Shown here piece by piece: positions 1-9,973 of a DNA stretch of 64,000 nucleotides (positions within the stretch are counted from its first letter, which is position 1; each line of letters opens with the position of its first letter). The stretch lies in the NCBI GenBank assembly GCA_964394085.1, contig CAYMWF010000004.1, positions 62,001-126,000 of the forward strand. Direction: 5' to 3'. Under the pieces are notes generated by a model. The model had not been told where the DNA came from. It saw only the letters and a list, made by a program, of their open reading frames with translations, and did not search any database. Origin of the DNA: CAYMWF01 sp964394085 [NCBI: uncultured Gemmatimonadota bacterium]. GTDB taxonomy: Bacteria; GCA-2686955; CAYMWF01. The translations under genes were made by a program, and so were the position numbers.

Positions 1-540
1 AGGAACGACCTGCAGATATCGGAGCTGGGTGTATCCGCAGCAAAGAATGGAGTTACTGCGGCCAGGGCCGGTTTCCTGCCGGGTTTGTCATTTTCATATT
101 TTTACGCCCTGCAGGACGAGGGCCCCGATCTGATCGAACAGTATAGAAACGACGAGTACAGATGGGGAGTGAGTCTGAACATGTCTGTTCCACTGTTCAG
201 GGGTTTCAGCACATATCACAATTACAAGGTCGCTTTATCAGAATTTCAAAGCGCCGAGTGGACCCACGAGGAACTGCTCAGATCGTCAAGAAAAGAGCTT
301 GATGCCGCCAGGCTCGAGCTGCTTTCGGCCCGTGAACGGTATCTGCTTTCCGAATCGAGGATAGAGCTTGCCGAGGAGGAAGTAAGGTTCGCCGAGGAGA
401 GCTACAACGAGGGCCTGGTAACCCTTCTGGAAGTCATACAGGCCAGGACAGGGCTGGAAGCCGCCCGGGTCGGCAGGCTCGAAGTGCTTTATACCTTGAA
501 GAATGCAGAGGCGCAGGTTTCCTTTTACCTCGGGATGTAG
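1..540 (+). CDS. TolC-like outer membrane efflux protein, C-terminal part
   Basis: The open frame runs from the left edge to the stop at 540 (179 codons), so the 5' part lies outside the window. The visible piece reads as the second half of an outer-membrane efflux protein. It has a beta-strand segment (FLPGLSFSY), a second strand pair around SVPLFRGF, then a long charged coiled-coil helix ending in the family-typical pattern YNEGLVTLLEVIQAR. Such proteins form the trimeric outer-membrane duct of tripartite exporters. An ABC ATPase follows 128 bp downstream in the same direction, which fits a MacAB-TolC-like export locus whose adaptor would lie upstream. The substrate cannot be told. Confidence 0.85.
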   Translation, partial: RNDLQISELGVSAAKNGVTAARAGFLPGLSFSYFYALQDEGPDLIEQYRNDEYRWGVSLNMSVPLFRGFSTYHNYKVALSEFQSAEWTHEELLRSSRKELDAARLELLSARERYLLSESRIELAEEEVRFAEESYNEGLVTLLEVIQARTGLEAARVGRLEVLYTLKNAEAQVSFYLGM

Positions 541-668
541 ACAGGCATGTCCAGTGCCTGGAACCTGGCCGCAGTTCGACAAAACACTCTCGAAAGGCGG
601 ATTGAAAGAGTTCGCTTATTTTCTGAAGTGGGTTTCAAGCGCTTACAGGCAGGCTTTGAACATCAACC

Positions 669-1391
<723 letters not shown>

Positions 1392-1412
1392 TTCACCAGG
1401 ATTGCAGTTTAT

Positions 1413-2405
1413 TCAATACCCGAAAAGCTCGACATACGCCCTGCCGGCAGCGTCGCCCTCGACGACACAGGCTCCTTCCCAGTATATGTTGAATTCCTCG
1501 AATACAAGTTCCTGATCTGCTAAAACGGGAGTAACAGTCAGCTGTATATCGAATATCCGGATATCCCAGCCCGAGGGATATCTCTTCCCGGTATTGGGGC
1601 TGATCCATTCTCCCAGAGCGGTAACCGATGAACTCTCCGGGTGGATTTCCGCCACATAACCATTGTCTTTTATGAAGGACCCGCCGACCAGGAACTCACC
1701 TTTTGTGGTATGCACGTAGAACAGCATTATCTCCCGCCCGTCATCCAGCTGGATGGCGAACCAGTCCCATCCGAGGTCGGATATTTTACTCAGACCGCCC
1801 CATTGATGATCAAACCATGAAACGCCGGTAACCGGGTGCGGCTGGCCGTTTATGCTGATCGAACCGCTGGTTTCCATCCGGGTGCGGGAATAATAATAGG
1901 TATATCCGCCGAAGGAGTAATCGGTGTAGCCGTCTCCGTGATGCAGCACGGGCATCATCGTCGTTTCCATGTGCAAATCCAGGATAAAATCGTCCACCTC
2001 TCCGTGAATAGTATCTTTGCCGTTCTCAAGATGCGCGGAAAAATTCTCTGCCTCGAACAGCAGCGGCTCTCCCTGCTCGGGAACAGGACCGTAAGAAGTG
2101 TCGATTGTATAAACGAACTTACCGTTCTGAATATCGGTGACGGCGTGGTTGACGACCTGCATCCGCCTCCCCCCCATATCGAATAGAAAGAAGACGAGTT
2201 CATATCCGAACCATCTGCCCGTCTCGGTTTTCAGGTGGCCGACCCAGTAATACCACTCGATCAGTTCATCGTGGGGCCATTCGTCCTCAGGAAATTTGAT
2301 CGAACCGAATCTGTCGTTTCCGTTGCCCGAGTTGAAAACGACTGAAATGACCAGGATCGCTGCAAACGCAAATAAACCGATCAGCACCGACTTTTTTTTC
2401 ACCAT
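1413..2405 (-). CDS. AttH/CrtC-like lipocalin-fold secreted protein
   Basis: 330 residues. An N-terminal hydrophobic signal or anchor follows the start VKKKSVLIGLFAFAAILVI. The body has the hallmarks of the carotenoid 1,2-hydratase/AttH superfamily: an early EWYYWVGHLKTETG segment, the strand GRWFGYELVFFLF, a central GVSWFDHQWG motif, and WDWFAIQLDDGREIMLF. The family comprises two lipocalin-like barrels; AttH-type members are often encoded beside LolD/MacB-type ABC transporters. The convergent ABC ATPase ends 21 bp away, which makes that link attractive here. It is the last gene of a leftward cluster of secreted proteins. The enzymatic role is unknown. A run of eight A residues follows the start codon. 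Confidence 0.82.
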   Translation of the reverse strand: MVKKKSVLIGLFAFAAILVISVVFNSGNGNDRFGSIKFPEDEWPHDELIEWYYWVGHLKTETGRWFGYELVFFLFDMGGRRMQVVNHAVTDIQNGKFVYTIDTSYGPVPEQGEPLLFEAENFSAHLENGKDTIHGEVDDFILDLHMETTMMPVLHHGDGYTDYSFGGYTYYYSRTRMETSGSISINGQPHPVTGVSWFDHQWGGLSKISDLGWDWFAIQLDDGREIMLFYVHTTKGEFLVGGSFIKDNGYVAEIHPESSSVTALGEWISPNTGKRYPSGWDIRIFDIQLTVTPVLADQELVFEEFNIYWEGACVVEGDAAGRAYVELFGY

Positions 2406-2498
2406 TTTCCGCTCACGATACCTTCATGACAGATTGTTGAGATTAAAGGGCGTTGAACCGCCTGTTTGACCGATCGGCCTCTTCCCCGCAGATACTTA

Positions 2499-4451
2499 TT
2501 ACCTGGAGCCGGAAACATCGAGCCAGACGGGGCTGGACCATGCCATTTCGCCGTCTTTCTGAACCAGGCGGACGTAGTACATCGCAGATTCATTGACGGT
2601 CTGATCCGTAACAGAAAAGTCGCAGGTTTTCCACCCGGGACAGGGGAAGCTGAGCTGACTGTATTCGTCTCCGGAGTAACGCACGAGTTCCACTCGATCC
2701 AGGGTATCTGTTCCCGCAGCCTTTATCTCGATTCGGGGTGACCCGCCTTCCCAGTCGATTTCCGACCCCATACGGTGGCCGTTGACCCGGAAATCGAGCA
2801 GAATCCTCGTTCCCGTCGTGGCATATGTTCGACGCGCGACAAGGGCTTCCCAGATGCTGTCGCGGCTGTTCTCCTCCGCGATCACTACGGCAAGACCGCC
2901 GGATCCTTCGGAATCGGGTACTATTCCATTTCTGCCGGGCAGGCCGAAATGATCATCGGAAGAGCCGATCACCCCGAAGCGATGCCCGACCGACCAGGCA
3001 TATTGCAGTGACCATAGATCCCGGGCTTCAACTTCGAAGAGGTCGGGGATGTCGACGCCGGAGTCATCGTTGTGATGTGAATAGATTTCAACCAGGCGCT
3101 GGAGATCGATCGGGTCTGTCAGCCAGATCCGGGCGTCGGGCAAGGGTTGCATCACGTGGGGCATGATCAGGCTCTCGACCTCCTGACCTTCCAGGGCTTC
3201 GACCAGGTCCGGAACGGTAGAATAATTTTCGTCGGTTCTGTGAAAAACCGAACCGCCCCTGTCTTTGTAATAGACTATTCTGTGACCCCAGAGCCAGCTG
3301 GTCCACTCCCAGGCGTAGAATGTCGTGAAGGTGCCGGGTTCGTAGACGGCGTCGGCTTTGTCCTGGCTTTTTACCCAGTCTTCCCCGGTGTATCCGGGAA
3401 AGATATCCGCAACGTCATGCTCCGAAGAAACAACCCAGTCGAGGCTGGAGATTTCCTTGGCATATTTATACGCGAAAGACTGGCGGCTGTAATTGCCCCT
3501 GTGATCGCCTCCGGAGTAGAAAAAACCCGGGTTGACCCACCCGCGGTATCCATTTCCCCCGCCCGTATGGAAGTGCGTGTCCCCGAAAAGGCGTTTTTTC
3601 CCGGGGGATGATTCGGTTACGAGGAAAGGCGCCGTTTCCGCCATCAGACCTCCCGAATGCAGTTCGGGATATATTACCCCGGTCGTATCGATGATAATAT
3701 CTTCGAATTCGATTCGGCCGGAATCTTCGGGACAGAAATGAGCGGAGTATTCTCCGGCTCCAGGAATCGACAGGTATACAGGTTCGCCGTAAGTGAAAGC
3801 GGGATTTCCGAAGTCGTCCAGTACTGTCACAACTGCGGTGAAAGGCTCTCCTGAAATCACATCGGCCGGCGTTGCAGCCTTTACGAGTGTTCCGTTTCGT
3901 CCGATGACCCGAGTGTCGGACTCTGCAGAGAAGTGGCGGCAGCTTCCCCCTGGAGAAATGAATCTGCCCCGAAACCTGAACGGGATTGCCGCAGCCTGGA
4001 TTCGTCCCCTGTAGCAGATATTCAGACTGTCGCCCGGAGAAAGAGTTCCGGTAACCAGCCTGGCTCCGATAACCGAAATTTTGTGTGCGAAAGCTTCCGC
4101 CGTAACCGATGATGGAGCTTCCACCCAGATGTAACCCCCTGAATCCGGCTCGGATGCCTGGACGAATTCCCACATGTCGTCCCGATTTTCACCAGTAAAA
4201 GACACCGGAATTTCAAGGTGGAATTCGGTCCCGGGCCGATGATGCTGCTGCACGTATAATGTAAAGAGAACGGTGCAGGTATCCCTGGAAACGAGAGTCG
4301 CGGGCCTAACCTTCAGGACAGGCAGCGGAATCTCGTCCCCGATGATCGATTGCGCAGACAGGGGTGCCGGGGGAGATAAAACCAGAACCGCCGCAAAAAG
4401 CAGAATTTGTAGAAGCGGAATCCTGTATCCGGAGTTTTCAACCGAGTTCAT
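2499..4451 (-). CDS. Secreted DUF3604 (PHP-fold metal-dependent hydrolase-like) protein
   Basis: 650 residues with a signal peptide (ILLFAAVLVLSPPAPLSAQ). Residues about 30-270 are Ig-like or linker strands. From about 285 the DUF3604 signature starts with LFGDTHFHTGGG, followed by SSEHDVADIF, YAWEWTSW, GHRIVYYKD and MPHVMQPLPDARIW. The His/Asp/Glu clusters resemble PHP-family metal ligands. A typical GxxGSSDDHFG segment follows near residue 500. DUF3604 proteins are presumed periplasmic or secreted hydrolases of undefined substrate. A GGGAGAGC ribosome site lies 3 nt before the ATG. It is 66 bp downstream of the BNR gene and 93 bp upstream of the AttH-like gene. Confidence 0.85.
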   Translation of the reverse strand: MNSVENSGYRIPLLQILLFAAVLVLSPPAPLSAQSIIGDEIPLPVLKVRPATLVSRDTCTVLFTLYVQQHHRPGTEFHLEIPVSFTGENRDDMWEFVQASEPDSGGYIWVEAPSSVTAEAFAHKISVIGARLVTGTLSPGDSLNICYRGRIQAAAIPFRFRGRFISPGGSCRHFSAESDTRVIGRNGTLVKAATPADVISGEPFTAVVTVLDDFGNPAFTYGEPVYLSIPGAGEYSAHFCPEDSGRIEFEDIIIDTTGVIYPELHSGGLMAETAPFLVTESSPGKKRLFGDTHFHTGGGNGYRGWVNPGFFYSGGDHRGNYSRQSFAYKYAKEISSLDWVVSSEHDVADIFPGYTGEDWVKSQDKADAVYEPGTFTTFYAWEWTSWLWGHRIVYYKDRGGSVFHRTDENYSTVPDLVEALEGQEVESLIMPHVMQPLPDARIWLTDPIDLQRLVEIYSHHNDDSGVDIPDLFEVEARDLWSLQYAWSVGHRFGVIGSSDDHFGLPGRNGIVPDSEGSGGLAVVIAEENSRDSIWEALVARRTYATTGTRILLDFRVNGHRMGSEIDWEGGSPRIEIKAAGTDTLDRVELVRYSGDEYSQLSFPCPGWKTCDFSVTDQTVNESAMYYVRLVQKDGEMAWSSPVWLDVSGSR

Positions 4452-4517
4452 GAAGCTCTCCCGACGTCGGTGATTTGCGGATTCCTGTTCATTATTAACC
4501 GTCGGCCCCTGTCAGTG

Positions 4518-6566
4518 TCAATCCTCCATGAAAGGGAGGATGGTGAATTCCGCACCGTCCTTTAATATGATTAATGGATAGATCCCTGCTCGTATATGGA
4601 GCGTATAAGGTCCGCCCGGAGGCGCCGGCATCGGGACTTCGAGCTCTGATTCCCCTTCCACCAGTGCCCCGGGCCCGAGGGTGAGGGGAATGGGGCCGGC
4701 GATCGGTTCGATCGGTGCGGGCTCGCCGTCCGGCATGGTGACGGAGAGCCAGATCTCGAAGGTGATCGCTTCCTGGGTAAGGTTCGTTATGCCGTAATCG
4801 AAGTGAAGCATTTCACCCCTTCCGACATACGGATCGCAATCTATCCAGACCGATCCCGCCTCGGTTACGGTCATAATGACGGGAATCTCGATCAGGGGAT
4901 GGAGCGAATCGTTGCTGGTGACGACGATTGTATCGTTATGCTCTCCGAGAGCCAGGCGGTGCGAGCGTACCGTGATTTGCACCTCTTCCTCCGAGTCCGG
5001 AGGAACGTTTCCGATGTAATCGCCTATCGTGAGCCACTCTTCATAATTCATCAAGTCGAAGATTAGATCCCTGTTCCCGATATTGCCGATGGTGATGACG
5101 GCGGTTTTTTCGCTTCGTTTTGCGAGTTCGAACTCGAGGTTTTCTGGATCGTGCAGGATCGAAGGCCCGGGCTGCCCCGGGAGACACTCCATCCTCGTGA
5201 AGAGCATGGTCGAAGGAGGTGAATGATCGATCATCTGCGCCCAAGTTACACCGGGACCGGCTCCGGGTGCTTCCTGGGTAACATGAGGATATATGCAGTG
5301 AAATGAGTCCGCGAAGCTGATCGCCCCGAGCTCTGATAGATCGATACGCCCGGACCAGTCGCCTGCCGGCGTTCTGGTCGTCATGTAAGAGTTGAAGGTG
5401 TTGAAAAAGTAATTACCGTCAGAGGAATCGATCTGGGTGAAGACGAGATAGAGGTTGTTCGCGGGATCGATTCCGAGGGAAGGCATGCCCGAAGTCGAAT
5501 CGGTAGGTGTTCCGCCGGTTACCAGTTGCGGGGCGCTCCAGTCGTCTTCGTATCCGTACACGTATTTTATCGGGCCGAAAGGACCGGTGTGCCTGTAAAC
5601 GTACAACCCCTGAAGTGTCGGATTCTGGTTGACTGCGAAAGCGACGTGCACATCGTGATTGGTATCGACGACGATTGACGGAAGGCAGGATTGCGCTCCG
5701 GAATAGCCTTCATCGAGAATCTGCCGTGTACCCCAGGTTTCTGTTGCGCTGTCGTAACGATGCACCACGATATCCGTGCCGCCGTCACCCGGTCCTCCGG
5801 TACTGTCGTGGTAAGCCAGCCAGACATCGCCGTTGGACGGATCGGCCGCAAGCGCGCACTGGACCCAGCCGCCGGCCACAGGGAAAGGACTCACCTGCTC
5901 GGCGTCGGACCAGGTTTCACCGTTATCCTCCGAATATCTGACCCGGATATAGTCTCCGACGCCGGGATTGTACTCATCGTACCCCAGCCAGATTCTGCCG
6001 TCGGCGCTCCTGGCCAAGGCTGCGAAGGTTTCTGCTATCGTATCGGTCGTGTCGGTTGCCGCCCGGGGATACCAGTGGTCGCCGTCGTTGTACCCGGTAT
6101 AGATGTTGTATCCTGATCCGTTCGTCTGGTGCCAGGAGGCGATCATCCTGCCGTCGTTTCCGGCGACTATCGAGGGCCGCCCGCAGTCGATTCCCCAGCC
6201 GTTCATGTAGTCGGGCCAGGTCCAGTACCCGATCGAGCCGAAGCTTTCCCAGTATGAATGCGACACGTTGTTATCCCGGGAAAGTCCCCACTCCCAGACC
6301 ACGTGATAGGTGTCTCGTCCGAAGGCGATATGGCGCTGGGCGGCGTATGACGTGGGACCGTTCGCTTCCGAACCATAGTCGATGTCGGTGCAAACAATCA
6401 TTATTGAGTCAGGATCGGGATAGCCGTTCTTTTCGGATTGCCCGGAACGGATGCCTGTCTCGTCAGTCATCATGACAGCGGCGGGGCGTTCAGTGACGAC
6501 GAGACCAGCGGCCGAGCCGGCTATAAAGACGGCAGAGAGCACTGCGAGCCGGATATTCCTCAGCAT
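4518..6566 (-). CDS. Secreted BNR/sialidase-fold repeat protein
   Basis: 682 residues from the chosen ATG at 6566, which has GGGAGGG just upstream and begins a clean signal peptide (MLRNIRLAVLSAVFIAGSAAG). An in-frame ATG at 6644 is upstream of any sensible signal peptide. Residues about 60-440 form a six-bladed-propeller-like array with Asp-box style turns (YSEDNGETWSDAEQVS, SNGDVWLAYHDS, NHDVHVAFAVNQNP), as in sialidases and other exo-glycosidases. Residues about 465-560 resemble a BACON/ASPM-type domain (LIFDLMNYEEWLTIGDY), and a beta-rich C-terminal domain follows. The catalytic Arg triad of true sialidases is not evident, so this may be a binding propeller. First gene of the leftward operon. 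Confidence 0.72.
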   Translation of the reverse strand: MLRNIRLAVLSAVFIAGSAAGLVVTERPAAVMMTDETGIRSGQSEKNGYPDPDSIMIVCTDIDYGSEANGPTSYAAQRHIAFGRDTYHVVWEWGLSRDNNVSHSYWESFGSIGYWTWPDYMNGWGIDCGRPSIVAGNDGRMIASWHQTNGSGYNIYTGYNDGDHWYPRAATDTTDTIAETFAALARSADGRIWLGYDEYNPGVGDYIRVRYSEDNGETWSDAEQVSPFPVAGGWVQCALAADPSNGDVWLAYHDSTGGPGDGGTDIVVHRYDSATETWGTRQILDEGYSGAQSCLPSIVVDTNHDVHVAFAVNQNPTLQGLYVYRHTGPFGPIKYVYGYEDDWSAPQLVTGGTPTDSTSGMPSLGIDPANNLYLVFTQIDSSDGNYFFNTFNSYMTTRTPAGDWSGRIDLSELGAISFADSFHCIYPHVTQEAPGAGPGVTWAQMIDHSPPSTMLFTRMECLPGQPGPSILHDPENLEFELAKRSEKTAVITIGNIGNRDLIFDLMNYEEWLTIGDYIGNVPPDSEEEVQITVRSHRLALGEHNDTIVVTSNDSLHPLIEIPVIMTVTEAGSVWIDCDPYVGRGEMLHFDYGITNLTQEAITFEIWLSVTMPDGEPAPIEPIAGPIPLTLGPGALVEGESELEVPMPAPPGGPYTLHIRAGIYPLIILKDGAEFTILPFMED

Positions 6567-6655
6567 GCTACCCTCCCGGTTGAAAATACCATGGTTGACC
6601 ATGACGGGCGATCTCCTTCTGCCGGTTAAGCATTTTCCCCGCATTCAACCATAAA

Positions 6656-6685
6656 ATTATAAGAGGAGAACCTTGAAATAGTCAA
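6656..6685 (-). promoter_or_regulatory. Sigma-70-type promoter of the BNR-DUF3604-AttH operon
   Basis: Reading leftward, TTGACT (6685-6680) and a perfect TATAAT (6661-6656) are separated by 18 bp. They lie about 90 bp upstream of the BNR gene start. Confidence 0.7.
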
Positions 6686-6729
6686 ATACGACAAAGCTCT
6701 TACACGGCCCTGAAAAGAGTTGTTACTGC

Positions 6730-6758
6730 TTGACTCCTCCGGGTACGATGCTTACTTT
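6730..6758 (+). promoter_or_regulatory. Candidate promoter of the first SGNH membrane protein gene
   Basis: TTGACT (6730-6735), 17 bp, then TACTTT (6753-6758), 60 bp before the start codon. The -10 box is weak, so this is only a candidate. Confidence 0.35.
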
Positions 6759-6818
6759 CAGTGAAGGTGGGCGGGAACAGGCCGTAATTGTTCACCGCTC
6801 CTTTTTAGCTGGGTTTCG

Positions 6819-9293
6819 ATGAATCAAGACAGGCACTTCAAGAATCCATCTTCAACCTTTCAGCGGTGGCTCCTATCGTCACGGCAAATTTATTCTCTAT
6901 TCATCTTGTACCTGATTTTTGCGGTCATTACAGGGACTTTATTTTTCATTTTCAGAGCCAGGATCACGGATTTCGACAGGTTGTATCCCGTCCTCTCCAA
7001 CTCCTTTTACCCGGGAGAGTCCGGTAAATACTACGGGTTCAATGTTGAGGCTCCCGCCAGTGACGGAACCCTGTACCTGTTTGAGCAGGGGCATTTTGTC
7101 AAATCGGATCAGGATTTAAGGATCGATCCGCCTTTCAGGTACACCCTCCAATTTACCCGGGGAATATCTTCGAGATACTACATCTTCAAGGTTTTAAGTC
7201 CCAGTATTGCCTTCAAACTCTATTTCGCGCGTTCCCCTGCAGGTGAATATTATTATTCCTACAATGAGAATGCACCGTACGAATGCGGATTCTTCCTCGA
7301 GACACCCGAAGGGGAGGAGAAGCTGGATTCCGGAGGTGAGAGTTTCCGCTTTCCTGAGTTCAACCACATGCCGCGTTTTGACCTGTTCAACGATGGGAAA
7401 TACATTACTGCAAGTATAAATGGTCATTCCCGCGAAACTTTTGAAGCAGCGGATATAGAATATTATCTTTTCAGGCTGGAGCCCAGAGATTATTCCAACA
7501 ACCTCCTTCTTCAGAAGGCGGTTATCGAAAAGCGGAATGAGGACAGCGATTCCATAATGCTGGCTTACGGTGGATTCCATCTCGTTCCCTTCTTTTTCAA
7601 TGTCCCGGCGAATCTCAGGAACCATGTCTCTGAGGGAGCGATTGTTATCGCATCCCTGGTCTTGATACTGGCCTGCGCGTTTCTTTTTGATACGGTTACA
7701 ATTTCCCTGTTGGCTTTCCGGCCTTTAAAGCACCTCTGCTGGGAAGAATTCCTCTTTCTATTGATCCCCGTTCAGGTTGTTTTTTTATCCTTCTTAAGAA
7801 GCACGTTCGCCCTTCCCGTCTGCTCGCTTGGCGCTGCTGTCGTTTTGATCGGAATAGCTAAATTCATCCACCTGCTGGTTTCCGATACAACAGAATCCGA
7901 GTCACTGAAAGGAGGAGCGGGCAGGTTCTTTCCACTGATACCGGCGTTGAGCCTACTCGTACTTTTCTTCTATTCGCCGGAACTGTCATCAGGTTACATC
8001 CCTCACACCGCGCAACCGACAGCAACAGGATTGCTTATACCTGCGGCGGCGGGGGCGGTCTGTGTCTGCGGACTGGTGTTTACACAATCTTTCCAGCCGG
8101 CCGCCTTTCTTCTTACCGTGATCCAGCTCTTCAGCTTCTACCTGTTCAACAGCTTCAGCCCGGGAACCGGTGAATACCTTTTCGGAGCGGTCGCCCTTAT
8201 CCCATGGCTCCTTTCAGCAATCATCCATACAGCAAAGAATCCCGGGAAACCCATTGTTGCTTCGCGGTTATTTCTCATTTCAATAATTGTTCTTCTTGCC
8301 TGGTTCGTCGAGCTGGGCGTCCGGGGAAACGGCTTTTTAAACAACAAAATGGATGTCCAGCGATACTGGCGTGAGAGTCTCTGGGGCCTTGTGGATCGTT
8401 CGGATCTCTTCAACCGGATACCGCAGACAGAGGTTCTCGAACTGGCGGGCGTCAAACACGAGCGGAAAAAACCACCGGAGCGGTTCAGGATAGTATGCCT
8501 CGGCAGCTCCAGCACCGAGGGTCAGGGTATTGAGGATATATCCGTCTCATCATATCCCCGGCGCCTCGAAGGCATCCTCGCTAAAAACCACCGGAATATC
8601 GAGGTGGTGAACGGCGGTATGGGTGGAGCTCCCTTGTACAGTTTGAAAATCTACCTGGAAGAAGTGCTGTTGAAACTCGATCCGGACCTGGTAGTTCTCT
8701 ATTTCGGGAGGAACGGGGACCGGCCCGGATTGGACACCTATTATAAAATGTTGAAAAAAGAAGCGGGAGACGCGCCGTTTATATGCGACGGTGAGAAGCT
8801 GTGGGCGGCCACGCGGTTGAGGTGGAATCCCCCCTGGCTGCTCGACGGATTCCTGAAGGCCGCCGAGTTCCGCCTGTTCATGGGGTGCATCCTGCTCGCC
8901 GATCTGTTCCGCCGGGATGAGTATTTTTCAAATGATGTCACGGAAGAGCGGGTTTTCCTGGAAGAAACGGTTTCGGAGATCGTCAGGCTTTGTGTCGAGA
9001 ATGGAGTCGAGATTCTTCTTGTGCCGGAAGTCGATTTCAGCCATGCAATCCACGGAACCGGAGCTCATCCCTGTTACGCTGTTTTTGAGGATATGGCTCA
9101 ACAGTACCGCGGTAATGGCGTGTATTACAAGAATATCCTGGGAGCCTTTTCACCTGAAGTCGCTGCCTGGGCAATCGTCGATGACGTGCACATGAACAGG
9201 GATGGATATCTGTTTCTCGCCGAGCAGATAGAAAAGGTCCTTTACGAATACGAACTCCTTCCCGGCCCGCACAGGGCGGATTCTCGCTCCTAG
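6819..9293 (+). CDS. Membrane protein with extracytoplasmic domain and C-terminal SGNH hydrolase domain (paralogue 1)
   Basis: 824 residues. A transmembrane helix lies at about 22-45 (IYSLFILYLIFAVITG). An extracytoplasmic beta-rich domain of unknown family spans about 46-265, containing SPAGEYYYSYNENAPYECG. A multi-pass membrane region occupies about 270-510, and a soluble SGNH/GDSL-like hydrolase domain about 550-815. SGNH blocks are visible: GSSST with likely nucleophile Ser564, the oxyanion Gly in NGGMGGAP, GRNGD in place of GxND, and DDVH with Asp788/His791. The family includes carbohydrate esterases and O-acyl-transfer partners of glycans. A paralogue with the same layout is at 27122-29536. 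The N-terminal domain matches nothing I recognise. Confidence 0.75.
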   Translation: MNQDRHFKNPSSTFQRWLLSSRQIYSLFILYLIFAVITGTLFFIFRARITDFDRLYPVLSNSFYPGESGKYYGFNVEAPASDGTLYLFEQGHFVKSDQDLRIDPPFRYTLQFTRGISSRYYIFKVLSPSIAFKLYFARSPAGEYYYSYNENAPYECGFFLETPEGEEKLDSGGESFRFPEFNHMPRFDLFNDGKYITASINGHSRETFEAADIEYYLFRLEPRDYSNNLLLQKAVIEKRNEDSDSIMLAYGGFHLVPFFFNVPANLRNHVSEGAIVIASLVLILACAFLFDTVTISLLAFRPLKHLCWEEFLFLLIPVQVVFLSFLRSTFALPVCSLGAAVVLIGIAKFIHLLVSDTTESESLKGGAGRFFPLIPALSLLVLFFYSPELSSGYIPHTAQPTATGLLIPAAAGAVCVCGLVFTQSFQPAAFLLTVIQLFSFYLFNSFSPGTGEYLFGAVALIPWLLSAIIHTAKNPGKPIVASRLFLISIIVLLAWFVELGVRGNGFLNNKMDVQRYWRESLWGLVDRSDLFNRIPQTEVLELAGVKHERKKPPERFRIVCLGSSSTEGQGIEDISVSSYPRRLEGILAKNHRNIEVVNGGMGGAPLYSLKIYLEEVLLKLDPDLVVLYFGRNGDRPGLDTYYKMLKKEAGDAPFICDGEKLWAATRLRWNPPWLLDGFLKAAEFRLFMGCILLADLFRRDEYFSNDVTEERVFLEETVSEIVRLCVENGVEILLVPEVDFSHAIHGTGAHPCYAVFEDMAQQYRGNGVYYKNILGAFSPEVAAWAIVDDVHMNRDGYLFLAEQIEKVLYEYELLPGPHRADSRS

Positions 9294-9306
9294 AGTAAGA
9301 AAATCT

Positions 9307-9795
9307 TCAGATCTGTGTTTCAGACCTCGCGTCGAGCCAGTCCCGAACGGCGAGACCCGTGCCGAAAGGCCACGGGCGGAGTTTCCCTGGAGGGATCAGC
9401 TTGCTCTCCGCAAGTTCGCTGCCCAGGGTTACGTTCCCGGCTGCCTTCACGTGAAAAGCGAGAATGAGCTGGTTCATCCTGGTGAAAGGATAGTACCCGA
9501 TAAATTGTTCGATGACTCCTTCCAGCCCGATCTCCTCCTTCACCTCCCGCAGTACGGCTTCTTCCGGTGTTTCTCCGCGCTCGAGAAAGCCGGTAACGAG
9601 CCCGAAAATCCTGTCCGGCCAGTTTTTATCTCTTACGAGCAGCACATTGCCGTCGAGTTCCACGAGGGCTGCGACCACCGGTACCGGATTGTCCCAGAAA
9701 ACCCAGCCGCAATCGGCTTCGGGGCAAGCCGGACGGCTCCTTCCGCCTATCTCCTTTTTCGACAGGGGGCTCGAGCATTCTGGGCAATATTTCAT
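9307..9795 (-). CDS. Nudix hydrolase with N-terminal zinc ribbon
   Basis: 162 residues. An N-terminal four-Cys zinc ribbon (CPECSS ... CPEADCGW) precedes a Nudix domain whose box reads GFLERGETPEEAVLREVKEE followed by IGL, matching GX5EX7REUXEEXGU. This arrangement resembles the C-terminal half of NudC NADH/NAD-capped RNA pyrophosphatases. However, the SQPWPFPxS motif of NudC is only partly echoed (LRPWPFGTGLAVRDWL), so substrate specificity is open. Start chosen at the ATG with CAGGAG upstream. It is 177 bp downstream of the aspartyl-protease gene and ends 13 bp from the convergent SGNH gene stop. Confidence 0.88.
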   Translation of the reverse strand: MKYCPECSSPLSKKEIGGRSRPACPEADCGWVFWDNPVPVVAALVELDGNVLLVRDKNWPDRIFGLVTGFLERGETPEEAVLREVKEEIGLEGVIEQFIGYYPFTRMNQLILAFHVKAAGNVTLGSELAESKLIPPGKLRPWPFGTGLAVRDWLDARSETQI

Positions 9796-9861
9796 ATCCA
9801 GTCTCCTGAAACGATGAAATAAAGGGATGGAAAAGGTATTTTCGAGCCTGTTTCGGTTACT

Positions 9862-9888
9862 CCGGTCTCCCGCACCGAGACCGGTTTT
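9862..9888 (+). terminator. Hairpin followed by TTTT in the Nudix-protease spacer
   Basis: CCGGTCTC (9862-9869) and GAGACCGG (9877-9884) form a perfect 8-bp stem with a 7-nt loop, then TTTT. The T run is on the plus strand, whereas both flanking genes run leftward. If it is a terminator it would stop read-through from the right-facing SGNH gene. Otherwise it may be a structured leader of the Nudix mRNA. Confidence 0.4.
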
Positions 9889-9973
9889 AAGTTACCCAGG
9901 ACTCACGGTGCCGAGATCGGTTTTCGTCGCCTCGACAGACTGTGCTTATGCCACGGCATTGCACGGATACGGG

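Noticed and set aside
4518-6566. Calling the BNR protein a true sialidase
   Set aside because: Propeller-like Asp-box turns are visible, but the catalytic Arg triad and Tyr/Glu pair could not be located with confidence.
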